Assembly (NCBI GenBank): GCA_032622095.1
Contig: CP136069.1
Location: 17,809,326 to 17,873,325, forward strand
Origin: Siphonodentalium dalli
Taxonomy: Eukaryota > Mollusca > Scaphopoda > Gadilida > Siphonodentaliidae
DNA: 64,000 nucleotides
Direction of reading: 5' to 3'
Shown: in pieces, positions 22,271 through 33,714 of the stretch
Layout: every line of letters begins with the position of its first letter
How positions within the stretch are numbered: the stretch's first letter is position 1
Translations under genes and position numbers: made by a program
Notes under the pieces: model-generated
Told to the model about the DNA's origin: nothing
What the model saw: the letters and a program-made list of their open reading frames with translations, nothing else
The model's database searches: none

Positions 22271-22739
22271 CCTCTTGATGTGTTGAAGTTCTTCGGCAAA
22301 AGTGTGAAAACTATGGTTTTAGTGTACAATTACTAAGTATATGTATGTATTCAATAATGTCTTAGCTGGTATGCAGGATTCGTCCATCTCTTTTAACTTG
22401 TATTCGGGATGCAGATAAGGGATATAGGTGTGTATATGTTTAAGTTGTCAGGTTTGTGCATCCATCTGCTTGATGGTATCAGCTTATCACATTTACGCAG
22501 CTGGCGTAATTTATATTATTTAATTACTGCAGCATTTTGAATCCCCACTAGGCGTTTGCATTATCAATAACAAGTTATTGGAATTTTGCCGTTCATCCAA
22601 CAAACAACAGCTTTTACAATTAATACCATACCGGTATATCACCTAAAATCATATCTGCTTCTTGATGTGTCAAATTTTACTCACTGAGGTATTTACCAGC
22701 ATATTTAGGCTACAACTAACGTTTTCTTATGTTTAATAC

Positions 22740-23175
22740 CAAGAAATAAATGTCAGGTTTGAGTACCACCATTGGTGTTAAATATAATTGAACTATCTGA
22801 AACAGGCTCCCTTCGGGAGCCTTTAATCAGCACCGGAGCGGCCCATGCACAAAAATGGTCTTTAGGCCCCTTTGTGTTAGGGCATGGTCTCGTAGTGAGC
22901 TTTGCGCACATTGTGATCTTAGACCGAGCCTTTATTCAGCGACGCCCGCGCTCATTTTGATTGTTTAAACAATTTGATATTTAAAAATTAAATTATTTTG
23001 TTTTTAAATCAAAATGTTGAATATCTAACATCGTTACAACATCTACCAGGGTATCCTGGGTCATCACACCAAATTTGGTTGAAATCGGCCACGGGTCTGA
23101 GAGTAAAATAGTGAACAGACAGACGGACAGATACACAGACAGACAGATCCTACTCTTTTATATAAATATATGAGG
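22740..23175. mobile_element. Helentron/Pearl-like fragment (tentative)
   Basis: A short hairpin, GGCTCCCTTCGGGAGCC, lies at 22805-22821. It is followed by ATTTGGTTGAAATCGGCC and a CAGACAGACGGACAGATACA microsatellite. The combination resembles non-autonomous Helentron-type elements (GTCY microsatellite plus small hairpin) in reverse orientation. The family call is inference. Confidence 0.4.
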
Positions 23176-23860
23176 AAATATGTAGCGCATTACAACTGAT
23201 CATAGTCAGCTTTATCTGTATGAATAATAGCGCTAACAATAACACTAACTGAAGTTTTTCAGAAACTCAAAGGTTTATTTCAAATAGATCCGGAAATATG
23301 TTCCTGTGTCTTTCACTTATAGACATCTGTGTTCTTCCATAGACATGAAGTTTCTCAAAGACATAATTAAAATCCAAGATGGCCGATGGCGACCATGTTC
23401 TTAAATAACTCCATAAATGTGTCTCCCTTTGTAGTCAATCATAGACATGCAAGCCATAGAAGTGAAGTTTCTCTTCATAAAAGCGACTTTTAACGAAATA
23501 ACGGGCAGTTAGAGCTATTGATATTTTCTGTTAGTGTTAGAGCTATAGATTGTGAATATGGTCTGCCTGTACGGATGCCTTTGTTAGCGATAAAATGCAA
23601 GTCCAAGTTTCCTTCAATAATGTAAACCAGCTAGCGAAACGATGATACTGATTTACGTCGAAGTACAACTGCCTTAACAATCTATAGCGGACTTTACGCC
23701 CAAATTCAGTTGTGGGATTTTTCGTTATTTTTAATCGACTTTATCATACATTCGTGACGCATCTGTGATGTAATGGCCTAACTAATATAAATCTGCTTCA
23801 CCGATTTATTTCCTTACTTTTCTCCTTTCATGTCTTGTGTGGCTGGACTATATTGTAGAC

Positions 23861-23925
23861 GGGTGGATCGGGTGTATCGGGTGGATCGGGTGGATCGGGT
23901 GGATCGGGTGGATCGGGTGTATCAG
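23861..23925 (+). repeat. 10-bp GTGGATCGGG array
   Basis: There are about six copies of GTGGATCGGG with GTGTATCGGG variants, ending about 65 bp before the acceptor of CTLD-B exon 3. Confidence 0.9.
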
Positions 23926-23990
23926 TGCGTTAACGTACTCCTAACTGACTATGCCAGTTCATCTAATCTTTTACTTCTATCGTTTCGCAG

Positions 23991-24196
23991 GTTATTTTTT
24001 CTGGATTGGCGCTCTTGGCTTTGCGACGAACAGCTGGCACTGGAGTCACAGCCATCGGCCATTAAATTTCACCAGTTGGAGGTCAGGTTATCCCCGCAGT
24101 GGATATGAATGTGCAGGTATGAGTGGATCGTATTATTACAGCTGGATCAATACGGCCTGCAGCAGCAACGTGTATGGAATATGTGAAACAGAGTAA
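23991..24196 (+). CDS. CTLD-B exon 3, terminal (C-terminal part and stop)
   Basis: Phase 1 entry. The acceptor is CGTTTCGCAG/GT at 23990/23991. It encodes F-F-W-I-G-A-L-G (the W-I-G core), S-W-H-W-S, P-L-N-F-T-S-W-R-S-G-Y-P, Y-E-C-A, S-W-I-N-T-A-C and Y-G-I-C-E-T-E, then TAA at 24194-24196. With the two preceding exons it completes a CTLD with all four core cysteines plus the N-terminal pair. The EPN/QPD sugar motif is replaced by Y-P-R, and WND by W-I-N, so canonical calcium-dependent sugar binding is not predicted. N-F-T is a possible glycosylation site. The stop overlaps a donor-like GTAAGA at 24193. Splicing there would exit in phase 2, which does not fit the next visible exon (phase 1), so termination is preferred. 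Confidence 0.85.
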
Positions 24197-25006
24197 GACA
24201 CTTTATACATGTGTGTCTCCCTCTCCCTTTATTCTGACTGTCGTCCTGTCTCTTTGATACCTACCCTTAGCTTCATGCAGAGTTCAGTCCCCTGTGCCGG
24301 ACTTACCGCTGCCCACACCTACACGTATACTGCGAAGAAATGTCACATTTATTTATTTGAGACTTTTGTAGGTTAAATTCATTCTGCGTTATTCTGATAA
24401 AATGAAATGTCCATATTCATTTGACAATTGTCTAGATCAAGCCAGAATGAATTGTAACTGACAAAATACTTCAATAAAAATGTTAGATTTAATTGAGAAA
24501 TTACACATGCCGGCAGCGGTCAGACATAGCGTAGCCAGGGGATTGAACTCTGTTTTGTAGCTTGATCCACCCTCTATATAGAAGTCACACTGCTCATCCA
24601 CTGCGCATGTTCACGACAATATCGCAGCCATATCGTGGCGTGACCTTGGCAACGCGCGCGATCGTAGCTTCACGTGACCATGATGGTCGCACTGGTCTCA
24701 CAATTGACATGCTATCATGTGATCGATCACGTGGATAAAATCGCAGCTTCAGACATCGCAGCACCATAGCGTCTGCGGGCAAGCAACTGTTATCCACCTG
24801 CGATTTCAATCGCATCATCTGCGGTGGCACTAAACCATATCATTCGACGGTCCAGCAAAACTGGAGTTAGGCAAATATAAATTACCTAGCTGACACATGT
24901 TCCCTTCGGAAGACTTTATTCAGCGTCGGACAAGAAGCATGCAGCCTCTTTTCAAAATTTTATTTAAAAAAACAAAATAATAAGATTTAAAAATAAAATA
25001 GAATTT
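24197..25006. other. Probable 3' UTR and intergenic sequence
   Basis: After the stop, the first AATAAA is at 24473-24478, inside a dispersed repeat (24388-24545). A CG-richer patch at 24580-24830 has several short CGCAGC motifs but no recognised gene. Confidence 0.5.
24473..24478 (+). promoter_or_regulatory. Candidate poly(A) signal AATAAA for gene 1
   Basis: This is the only AATAAA within 300 bp of the TAA. It lies within transposon-derived sequence, so use is uncertain. Confidence 0.35.
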
Positions 25007-25311
25007 AAGAGGGAGGTAAAGTGGTAACATTTTAATGGAGAATTCAGTTGTTAATTTTTTATTTTCTTTTGTGACATTTGAATTTTAATGGAAATAATTG
25101 TAAACAATCATGTACTGTTGACCTACTTCCTAATAATATCCAAACTGGGTCGAAAATCAAAATTCTGCACTGCGTTGTCACTAGATAAGCATTTAAACTT
25201 TGCAATAAGATACGATATGGTCACCTACGCTTTTTAATGTTTTAGTAAACTTTCCCCGAAAATTAACACTGAATTCCCCATCCAAATGTTACCATTTTAC
25301 CTCCCTCTTGA
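25007..25311. mobile_element. Foldback MITE
   Basis: Terminal inverted repeats of about 50 bp pair AAGAGGGAGGTAAAGTGGTA on the left with TTACCATTTTACCTCCCTCT on the right. The spacer of about 200 bp is non-coding. Confidence 0.82.
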
Positions 25312-25564
25312 GCCAAAAATGTTATATGATTATCAGGCATCGCCGCATTGAAATAAATGGCCCGCATTGGACGTTTTTATTTATATTTTTGATATTATGA
25401 CCAAAAAAGTAAATAAAAAATTGGATTATTTTCCCAAACCGTTTTGGGTATGTTTTACAATCATGTTTATACGTATTGTGCATTATTACAGAATACATTT
25501 ATTTTAAATATAACTCTGTGTAATGTGTGAAGAATGAGTATCATGAATGTATTCTGTAATTAAT

Positions 25565-25684
25565 TAGTGAGTGACATAGTGAGTGACATAGTGAGTGACA
25601 TAGTGAGTGACATCGTGAGTGACATAGTGAGTGACATAGTGAGTGAAATAGTGAGTGACATAGTGAGTGACATCGTGAGTGACA
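25565..25684 (+). repeat. 12-bp GTGACATAGTGA array, about 10 copies
   Basis: GAGTGACATAGT units with a CATC variant in two copies. It is clean and short. Confidence 0.95.
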
Positions 25685-25686
25685 TA

Positions 25687-27080
25687 GAATTATTAGCTGA
25701 TCCTCATAAAGTCTGGTGAACTGACTGTAACCCAAGAACAATCGAAAGGCACTGGGGGGATTTAGGATCACATGTTATAATGGAGAGTTGTCAATTTATA
25801 GACAACAAATGGCATTTGTTAAAATTCAGGGGCATTATAACATAATAGGTAATCCCCATGGCATATACTGGTAGTAGAATGTAATGTTTGTCAGGTTAAA
25901 TGAGTTTATACGAGTAACAGAGTTCCCTCTTTGACCCTGCTAGATGCTTCCTGTCGATTCATACATAAATGAATTAACTGCACAAATTAAAGAAGGGTAA
26001 CTCTATTGAATTGTATTCTTTAACAATTTTATAATTTCACCCATACAGAGCCCCAGACAAACATGAGCAGACGACACACATATGCTATATATATGTGTGG
26101 GGCCAGGGATGTGGGTAGAGGGGCTCCGTTGGGGGGTTGTCCACCTTGGGGAAATTCCAACTGCACCCCCTTGAGTCGGAATCACACCAACACAACTTTT
26201 TGCATAATTCCATTTGCACACCCCCCCCCCCCCCCCTTGAATCAGAATCACAGACCAAACACACAAGTTTTGCATAATTCCATTTGCACCCCCCTTGCAG
26301 ATCAGTCCTCAGGCATAATATCCTATGTATTCATAAACTATGTTGTTCTATATGCCCGGTATAAGAAAATTCAGATACCTTAACCTGAGAATTGCATAAA
26401 TCCTAACATCTAGTAGCCTACTCCAGACAAATGCACACGGCTACGGGTAAGACACCAGGACATTGTGTCCATGTTTCTTCGGCCCGGTGTGAGAAAATTT
26501 GGAAAACTATACAAGAAAATCGCAAATCGTAGCATCTAGACTGGTCTCAACTGAAGCTTCCCTTGTGTTGGAAATTTCAAACCTCTTACTCCCTCTTATG
26601 TTGGAAAATTCTCCAACTGATGACCATTTCAGTCCACAAGTTTGACCGAATGTACTAAACTATTGTTTTGTTGGTTTTAAACAATATTTTATTTGAACAC
26701 TAAACAGGACATAAATACAAACAAAAAATACATAACATTTAATCCACAGTCGCCATATTTTCTATTGTTCTCCCTTGCACAATATCCAGCCGATTGCCCA
26801 CTGGTAACAATAGCTGTGGATTATTTAAACAATAAGTGTGCATTATTTTAACAATAACTGTGGAATATTAAAATATTCCCCAGGTATTGTCATAACAATC
26901 GCAAGTCATTGTTTGCTGTGTTCTCCACTTGCTGACACACCGGAATGTAAAATTGGTGTGACCAATCAATCAATCAAATAAGAAACTGAACAGTCTTAGG
27001 TGATTATAATGATCATAGGGATACTAAGAAAGAGGGTGGGTGGAATTTGTTTAATGTAATAACAACAATTTTACATCAAT
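25687..27080. other. Non-coding sequence with MITE fragment and C-tracts
   Basis: A family-P MITE core fragment lies at 26010-26100 (ATTTCACCCATACAGAGCCC, shared with 45.8 kb). It is followed by two copies of a unit containing CATAATTCCATTTGCAC and C-tracts, including C17 at 26219. No gene is recognised. Confidence 0.65.
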
Positions 27081-28150
27081 GTTAGACAATTCGGACTAGA
27101 AAAATATAGATCACCCCTGGTCAAGTGGTCCAGCAATATACTGAATTATGATCTAGTTATGTGTTAATTTATTGTACTATTAATATGTGTATTATAAATA
27201 AAATTATCCTATCCTATCTGCTATGATGCGGTTGGGTCCTGCTGAATTGCTCTGATGATGGTAGGGCAAACTGATGCTGTTAACAAATAGTAGCGTGAGT
27301 TCCACAACGAATTAAAACAATGTACAAGCTAAAATTGAAGTCTGCTCTTGTGTGAGTTTGGACAATATGCATAGCAAATGCATTTCTCAACGCCACATAT
27401 GCTAAGTCAGTGTCGTAATTTGGTTGCGAACAAACAATATATTCATTAGATTTATTATTTAAGTTACCAGTGTGATTATGGGAATAAGTGGTATGAAGGT
27501 CTAAATTATGCTCGCGTTTGTTATATTCGTATAAGGCCTCTGTATGCCGCACATAGCCTAGTTCAAGAGATTGAATTGAGAAAGTTCGGTTCCCCAACTT
27601 CTTTGGCATTGAACAATAAAGAGCGTTCCTTGTTAATACATTCCTGGTGTGGTATGAATAAAGAGCGTTTTTCTCTCACTTGTGTGCGAAATATTTAAAA
27701 CAGCTGAAAAATATATGTTATATTAACATTTATTTTCAGAGCACACAAAGCCGGTATATCACTGGGGCTCTCCTCGCCTTTGTCGATTATGCAGAAGCTT
27801 GGAAGCTTCAAGTCAATACAAAAACAAAAAAAATAATGATTTTCACGAAGAAATGGTCGAAAAATCTCCCCACATTCAAGTATGGAGGCTGTAGCCTAGA
27901 AATAGTTAAAGAATTCACTTATTTGGGGGGGGGGGTAAATTATTTTATAAATTCTCGATTCCGCCAGAACATAAAGAAAACAGTTACAAACCGGAATGTG
28001 AAATTGGTAATTTCGGAATTAGACAATTCGGACTAGAAAAAATATATTCCACCCCGGTCAAGTGGTCCTGCTAATCTGCTATGATGCGGTTGGGTCCTAC
28101 TGAATTTCTCTGATGATGTTAGGGCAAACTGATGCTGATAACAAATACTA
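27081..28150 (+). mobile_element. LINE reverse-transcriptase fragment between duplicated flanks
   Basis: Positions 27770-28020 encode W-K-L-Q-V-N-T-K-T-K-K and F-T-Y-L-G, typical of the region after the Y-x-D-D motif of non-LTR reverse transcriptases. A G10-like tract (27925-27935) disturbs the frame. Sequence at 27081-27285 (TAGACAATTCGGACTAGAAA, TGCTATGATGCGGTTGGGTC) recurs at 28015-28150, so the fragment sits between two copies of the same flank. A 109-codon minus-strand frame at 27280-27609 is unrecognised and not called. Confidence 0.6.
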
Positions 28151-29809
28151 CCATTATATATTTTTTAATTTGTCTTTTTCGCGGTGTTGCGATAATCTGA
28201 ACATATCCACGAAAAGCCATTATGCGTATCAAACATTCAAAACATATTTATTGCGAAATATGTTTAATACTGGTTGTATTAGTTGTTGAAATTCGACTAT
28301 ATTTTCGTACGATGGTGTACGTAAACACACACAAGTTGTGCTCTGCTTACATAACACAGAGCAATTCGATTGGTTATTCATACACAATGATATAAACGCT
28401 CTTTATTATTTCCATATCAGGAAAACAGTAATAAATAACGCTCTTTATGTTTACCATATCCGGATCTAAACAAAAGCCAGAAAACGTAACATGTTTTGCA
28501 TTTGTTTACATGCCAAAGGGGAAGAAATCGACAATAACATACTGCTTATGTCATATTTCTGATTGCTATAAGAACAAAGTCTGTCTATATTTCACTATTT
28601 ATGGCGGTTTTTGACGGATGGGAATATTTTAACAGCATACCCACCGCCAACGCCGCCCGTATCTTTAACGACACATTTGCATTGTATTTGAGACTTGTTC
28701 TAATAATGAAAAACTTACGAAGGTGGAGCCTTCTTATAACACGGAATCACTCGCACAATATAATTTTCTGGTAAATGCTAAATATTTAAATGTTGATAAT
28801 CCAAATCAGTTCGTAATGTCGGGTACACCACACTATAACTTAAGTGGATTAGTTACGTTGATTACATGGATTTTAATAAAATGTTAAGAATTTGATGTCA
28901 AAATGCTGAAATTGAAGATCGTTTTATACGGGTAACGACTACTATATATTTATAGTAAATAAACCTCATTCGATAACTTACGTTGGTCAAGAACTCCTTG
29001 TAAATCCAACTTCGAATTCATGGAAATAAATCAGATAAACAGTACAATACGAAAACGACTCATCGAAAGATTTTTTTATTCCAATATTAACGGAAAACAT
29101 CAGTTTGATCATCGGCTGGATTGTCATTTACCTCCGGGTGCTTGTGATGTTTATTTCGCTTATAAAATGAACGCCATGCTGATAACATATAACTATGTAA
29201 TATCCATTTAGATAACGTCGACACAGAAAGTTTAGAAAATTACTTCATTCCCTGTTCGAGTACGTTTTACTGACAAAATTCACTCTTCTCACATTCAATT
29301 TACAAATGCGCCCGAGAACGACGTGTTAATTAATTAGATTAAAGCGTGGGGTAAGCTAATCGGCGACAAAGGCAATATCATGTTTGGGGCTACCTATATC
29401 TGATATCCCGATAACCACTCATCATAACTGGATTGTCAACGCGGCTCAGTGCATACCAACTCAATGCGACAATTTTGATTTGAGACAATGCAGCGAGGAC
29501 GAGCAGTATCAGGCCAAGCAAATTAAATGTTTGTTGTAACTGGAAGGTGTCAATGGCGATTGACACATTTTTAATTCCAAATCTCCAGATCACTATTTAA
29601 AGTGGCAACTGAATTTGCGTACAAATCTTTATTTGTCTGACAGATTCGGAAATTGTTTAATGGTCATGTTCACATTTTTTGTTAAAACTTTTATTGACTT
29701 TTAGTTGAATATATCATACATTGTAATGTCATTGACAAATTTCAAAGTAATACTATAGGTAAAATGAAATTTCGTCTTGTTATTCTTTAAATACTGAGGA
29801 TTAAGCCAG
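28151..29809. other. Non-coding sequence, nothing recognised
   Basis: AT-rich, and no repeat array or domain seen. The motif ACGCTCTTTAT recurs here and in several other intergenic parts of the window, probably as part of a dispersed repeat. Confidence 0.45.
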
Positions 29810-29903
29810 ATATTCCCCTCGCTGTCGGCCATTCGTCCAAATAATTACCTCGGCTTCGCCTCGGTGAATTATTTCTCCGAATGCCCGACAGCTCGGGGAA
29901 TAT
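29810..29903. other. Foldback hairpin
   Basis: ATATTCCCCTCGCTGTCGG pairs with CCGACAGCTCGGGGAATAT, and an inner CGAGG...CCTCG pairing also exists. It is similar in design to the hairpins at 8333-8500 and 36863-37003. Confidence 0.8.
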
Positions 29904-30506
29904 CCTATACATAATCTCAAATTGTTCTAAAGAGGATTGAGCAACAAGCTTGGGGGCTTTTGTTAAGTCCTATCCTCAGAAAATAAATGTTACCCCAATT
30001 GTACCATTGGGGTATAGACCCCAATTGATACCATTGGGGTATAACAGACGGGTTTTGTTCTGTATGGTCCGAATAATAAAGTTTATAGATGAAGGGATAG
30101 GAAAGAGAAAGGGAGTGCAGGTAGTAGTTGAAAAGGGGTAGATAAACTTACCATTAACATCAGAATAATATATGTCACGGAGAGTATTGTATCATGTTAA
30201 ATTGATCACCATTTATTGTCACAAGCCAATGAAGAATCTAAATTCAAAACAAATTTGATCACGCTACGACCCAATTGGAGAGAATTCGAAAAATAGCGGG
30301 TTATCAGAATTATTTCCATTCCATTAATGAGCTGTTTAGTTAATGTATTTAATAAGTATTTAATAAGTGACGAAGTGTGTATGTACCATAACTAATTATT
30401 CAATTATAGAGGGCGAGGTGGTAGGGCTAAAACACGCGCAGTGACTATAATTTAAGACATTTACATATAGTTTATTAGTAACGCGCGTGTTTGGGCTTAA
30501 ACCACC

Positions 30507-31212
30507 TTACCCGTTAGTCAGAAAACGCCCAGTACAGATAATGAACTTCTGTACAACATCGAAAATTTTTATGTTCAAATCATCAGCGAGTTCAGGCGAC
30601 CCATACAGAAGTACATCAGGTGATATTATAATTGGTGGCAAATCAGCTAACATTTCAGTTCTTGCTTGAGTATATAATGGACATTTCAAGAGAAAATGAT
30701 ATGCAGATTCAATTTCAAAGCCACCACAAGGACACATTGGGGACTCTTTAAGGTGATTTGTGACAAGGTCTTTGTTCGGGTTACTGCATCCCAATCTGAT
30801 TCTAGTATGATAAACTTGAGCTTTAACTATGATAACTATGATAATAAAATTTAGCAATCTTTGAACGACCAGTGTTAATGTTTCGTTTAAATTCTGTTAA
30901 CGTTTCTGAAGACCTGACTGAGTCCGATAGGCTGTTCCAAGCACGTGTGGCAGATGGTAGAAATGTATACATGTAGTAATTATTATTACTATCAGGCGGG
31001 TGGATGCTAGGGTGTCTAACGTTGTAGCCAGTTGAGGAAGAATCAGGTGGAATCATATTAGATAAGTAGGATGGAGCTCTGTGTTTTGTCATATTGTAAA
31101 ACTGAACTAATTTATGCTTATGCCTGCGTTGTGCAAGCTGTTCCCAACCTGTTTCAAGTAATAATTTCCTATCGCTAGCACTTCTGGTTGCCCCCGTGAC
31201 TATTCTTGCCAT
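30507..31212 (-). mobile_element. LINE ORF2 C-terminal remnant (CR1/jockey-like group)
   Basis: On the minus strand, A-R-I-V-T-G-A-T-R and L-P-S-A-T-R-A-W-N-S-L are typical of the post-RT region of many invertebrate non-LTR elements. Then comes C-P-C-G...H-F-L-L-K-C-P, the usual C-terminal zinc-knuckle. The two halves (31212-30823 and 30857-30507) are in different frames, joined at an ATAGTTATC-like simple repeat (30820-30850). It has no intact RT and is a dead fragment. Confidence 0.8.
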
Positions 31213-31369
31213 TTCATACTGGATATGTTGTATATTGTTTTGTTAAACTAATTAGCAGTTTGTATTGGTCACGGGGCAGGGACAGTGACACATCGGGCCG
31301 ACCATGGTTCTGAACAAGAAAATCGAAAAATCCTAGCATCTAGACTAGCCTCAAGTCTTCTTAGAGTTG

Positions 31370-31800
31370 GAAATTTCAAACCTGACACCCCCCCCCCCCC
31401 CCCCCACTTAGGTTTGAACATTTCCAAATGATGACAATTCCAATGACAATATTGACCAAATGTATGACAATATTGTTTTCTTAAATTTAGTAGCAGTTTT
31501 GACTAGCCACGGGGGAGGACCAGGACACAAGCTTTCCAAGTGTTGGAAATTTCCAACCTGTCACCCCCCCTAAGGTTGGAAAATCTCCAACTGATGACCA
31601 TTTCAGTCCAAAATTTTGAAACAAAATAGGAAAATATGCAAATATTGGTCCAAAAACAATTAATTCCCCCCAATAAATTGTTTGAAAATCAAACGACAAG
31701 AACATTTTCAACCCATTGTTGGTGTGAAATGAAATTTCCAACTGTTGAAAATTTTGACCAAATTTGGGGGGGGGGGGGGGTGACACACACCCTCTAGCCA
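31370..31800. repeat. Dispersed C-tract repeat
   Basis: Two or more copies of a unit with TTGGAAATTTCAAACCTG, a C-tract and TTGGAAAATCTCCAACTGAT. Relatives lie at 26560-26640 and 4440-4480. Mobility is not shown. Confidence 0.6.
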
Positions 31801-32030
31801 CATCCCTGTGTGGGGCTCCCTGCAGGGTAATGGATGTTTTTTATTTTATGTCCTAAAAATTGTAAGAAACATTTATTTAAAATAAATGATAAAAAATTGT
31901 TAGGCCAATGCATTCTCTTATATATGCGAGGCGACCTATGGTCGACTCGCATATATAAGAGAATGCAATGGCACAGGGTAAAAAAAATCCCGACTTTCGA
32001 CTAGATTTGATATGGCGGGTCACATATTCC
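31800..32030. mobile_element. Family-P MITE fragment with palindrome
   Basis: The left part (31805-31900) matches 45905-45990. The palindrome at 31905-31972 is the family core (TTATATATGCGAGGCGACC). The right flank TCGACTAGATTTGATATGGC matches the reverse complement of the left flank at 61085-61110. Confidence 0.82.
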
Positions 32031-32660
32031 CATAGTATCTTTCGCTCGTACCAGTAATGTACAGTGCACTAGCATGCATGGATTCACACACAGCGTGGTC
32101 GGTTCGATAGTTGGAATGCAGAGCTTGTCACGTACATGTAACTTTGTCCCTGATGTTTGGAATTACACGTGCATAATAATGCAACCATGGCTGGTGTCGG
32201 GCCATGTGACCGCATATTTTTCACCAATTCTGAGGGTATCGTCACCCCCTCCTATCTTTTTAATATCGATATTTTATCTTCTAATTTCAGTATGAAAGCC
32301 ATTCATCCAGATCACGTCATTGGTTGAAAAGCTGGGTTCTTCGGTGTATATGTTGTATTGCATAATTTCTAATAATAAATATATAGCAACGCCCTGCTGA
32401 TTGTCAATATCTTTGCCACATTGGTCAACAAATATTTTAATAATTGTACATATTTTCACTTTAGAGGAGAAGAACTGTATAGCTGAAGTCAAATGAGGTT
32501 CCAAGGTCTGGTATCTCTTCAGCCCACGTCATTCTCATTCTGTATACACTAAACAATATTAACAGTTCTCTCTGTTTAGCATTTCTTGTAGCAATACATC
32601 ATAAGTGTTTCTCAAGTTGATGCTGAATATTTTGGTGAAAGTTTCACAAAGGGTTCTTTC

Positions 32661-33254
32661 TTAAGATACTGGATCCTGGTTTTTTTCTTCTCCTCTGGAG
32701 GTAGTTCCGCCCTTTGCTTGAGAAGCTGTCCTCGGATGTTTTGAAACAGTAGGAGGAAGGTCCACTGAAACACTGAGTTTTGAACCTGGTCTCAGTTTTG
32801 TTGCCCTTGTTAACACAAGATCTCTGTCAAGAAGTGACGCAAAACGAACAATTACATCTGGGGATGAATCGTCTCCAGTCGGCAACCTATGACATGCTGA
32901 GAAATATATTTCGCCTGTCCTTTCTTCAGGAATGTTCAAATTTGTTGTTAAGAATTGTATAACTTTTACACCTGTTGTGAATGCTGTTTCATTCCTTGAG
33001 CCTGGAATACCTCGGATTGTTAGATTCCATTTTCGGCCCCACATATCCAGTTTTATAAGAGAGGATTGCGTCTCAATTTGGCGATTTGTCAACTCTGTTA
33101 TCGTTTGTTCGAAATGTTGTTGTGCCAATAAACATTCATCAATTTTGTCTGACAGTTGATCAAATGTGAAGTCAACACTTCTGGAAACCTCATCCACTTT
33201 ACCTGACTGAGTGTTCACTTTTTCTTCCATTTCTGGGATTGTTGTTTCTTCCAA
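32661..33254 (-). mobile_element. LINE ORF1 fragment
   Basis: A 197-codon minus-strand frame. The N-terminal part is heptad-like and rich in Glu, Gln and Asp (coiled coil). It continues with W-N-L-T-I-R-G-I-P, a string typical of the RNA-recognition region of L1/Tx1-type ORF1 proteins, and ends in a Lys/Arg/Ser-rich tail. ORF1 proteins bind element RNA as trimers. No ORF2 follows, so it is an isolated fragment, possibly from the same clade as the LINE at 10.6-14.2 kb. Confidence 0.7.
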
Positions 33255-33714
33255 GTTTCTTCCAAGTTCATAGAGATTCCAAAAGTATGGCTAAGATATC
33301 CAGATGACCAAACGGATATAACTCTAGTATTACAAATGTTAGCATCATCATTGTGCACATATATCAAATACCTCCTAAATGATGGTGACCAACATCATTA
33401 CCAAATTTAATTGAGAACAGACTTCCTACTTTCTGTCTGAGATATCTGCTCACGCGGGAGGTCGAAAAATCAAGATGAACAAAGATAAAGAACTCTAGTT
33501 ATTCCATGATCCTACCCTCATTCCATTCAATAAACCCATTCTATAAATTGTGATAGTAAACGTTCGTTTAATAACAGGAAATAGTGCCAGGTGACATTTG
33601 TCTTCCGGTTTGTCGTATGTTTACATTCCGTATACACTACGTCTCAAAATACTATTGTTTCCAATATTTTTCGACAAACTAAAATGAAAGAAGAGTTTGA
33701 AAAGTTATGTCATT

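Larger units (their letters stand above)
17239..23990. other. Intron of CTLD-B filled with satellites
   Basis: This 6.75-kb intron is mostly tandem repeats: a C-rich patch at 17285-17440, a 31-bp array, a 37-bp array, a 27-bp array and a 10-bp array. No exon is recognised. Stretches with nothing recognised are 18711-19269 and most of 22271-22740. Confidence 0.75.
398..24196 (+). other. Gene model 1: EGF(x6)-CTLD protein, 3' part
   Basis: This is the span of nine exons that join without a frame break. Phases are 1-1 for the six EGF exons, then 1-0, 0-1 and 1-stop for the three CTLD exons. The joined coding sequence is 1076 nt: two bases completing a split codon, then 357 codons and a stop. 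The 5' end, signal peptide and promoter lie outside the window. Known relatives by architecture are extracellular matrix or adhesion proteins that pair EGF repeats with a C-type lectin domain. The order EGF then a C-terminal CTLD, with the protein ending four residues after the last cysteine, suggests a secreted product, which is inference. Introns range from 318 bp to about 7 kb. Exons were called from cysteine spacing, splice borders and phase, without transcript data. Confidence 0.72.

Noticed and set aside
25541-25771. Cys-His-Ser repeat peptide on the minus strand
   Set aside because: Translation of the 12-bp microsatellite.
27280-27609. 109-codon minus-strand frame
   Set aside because: Not repetitive, but it matches no family I know, has no splice or promoter support, and lies inside LINE-derived flanks.
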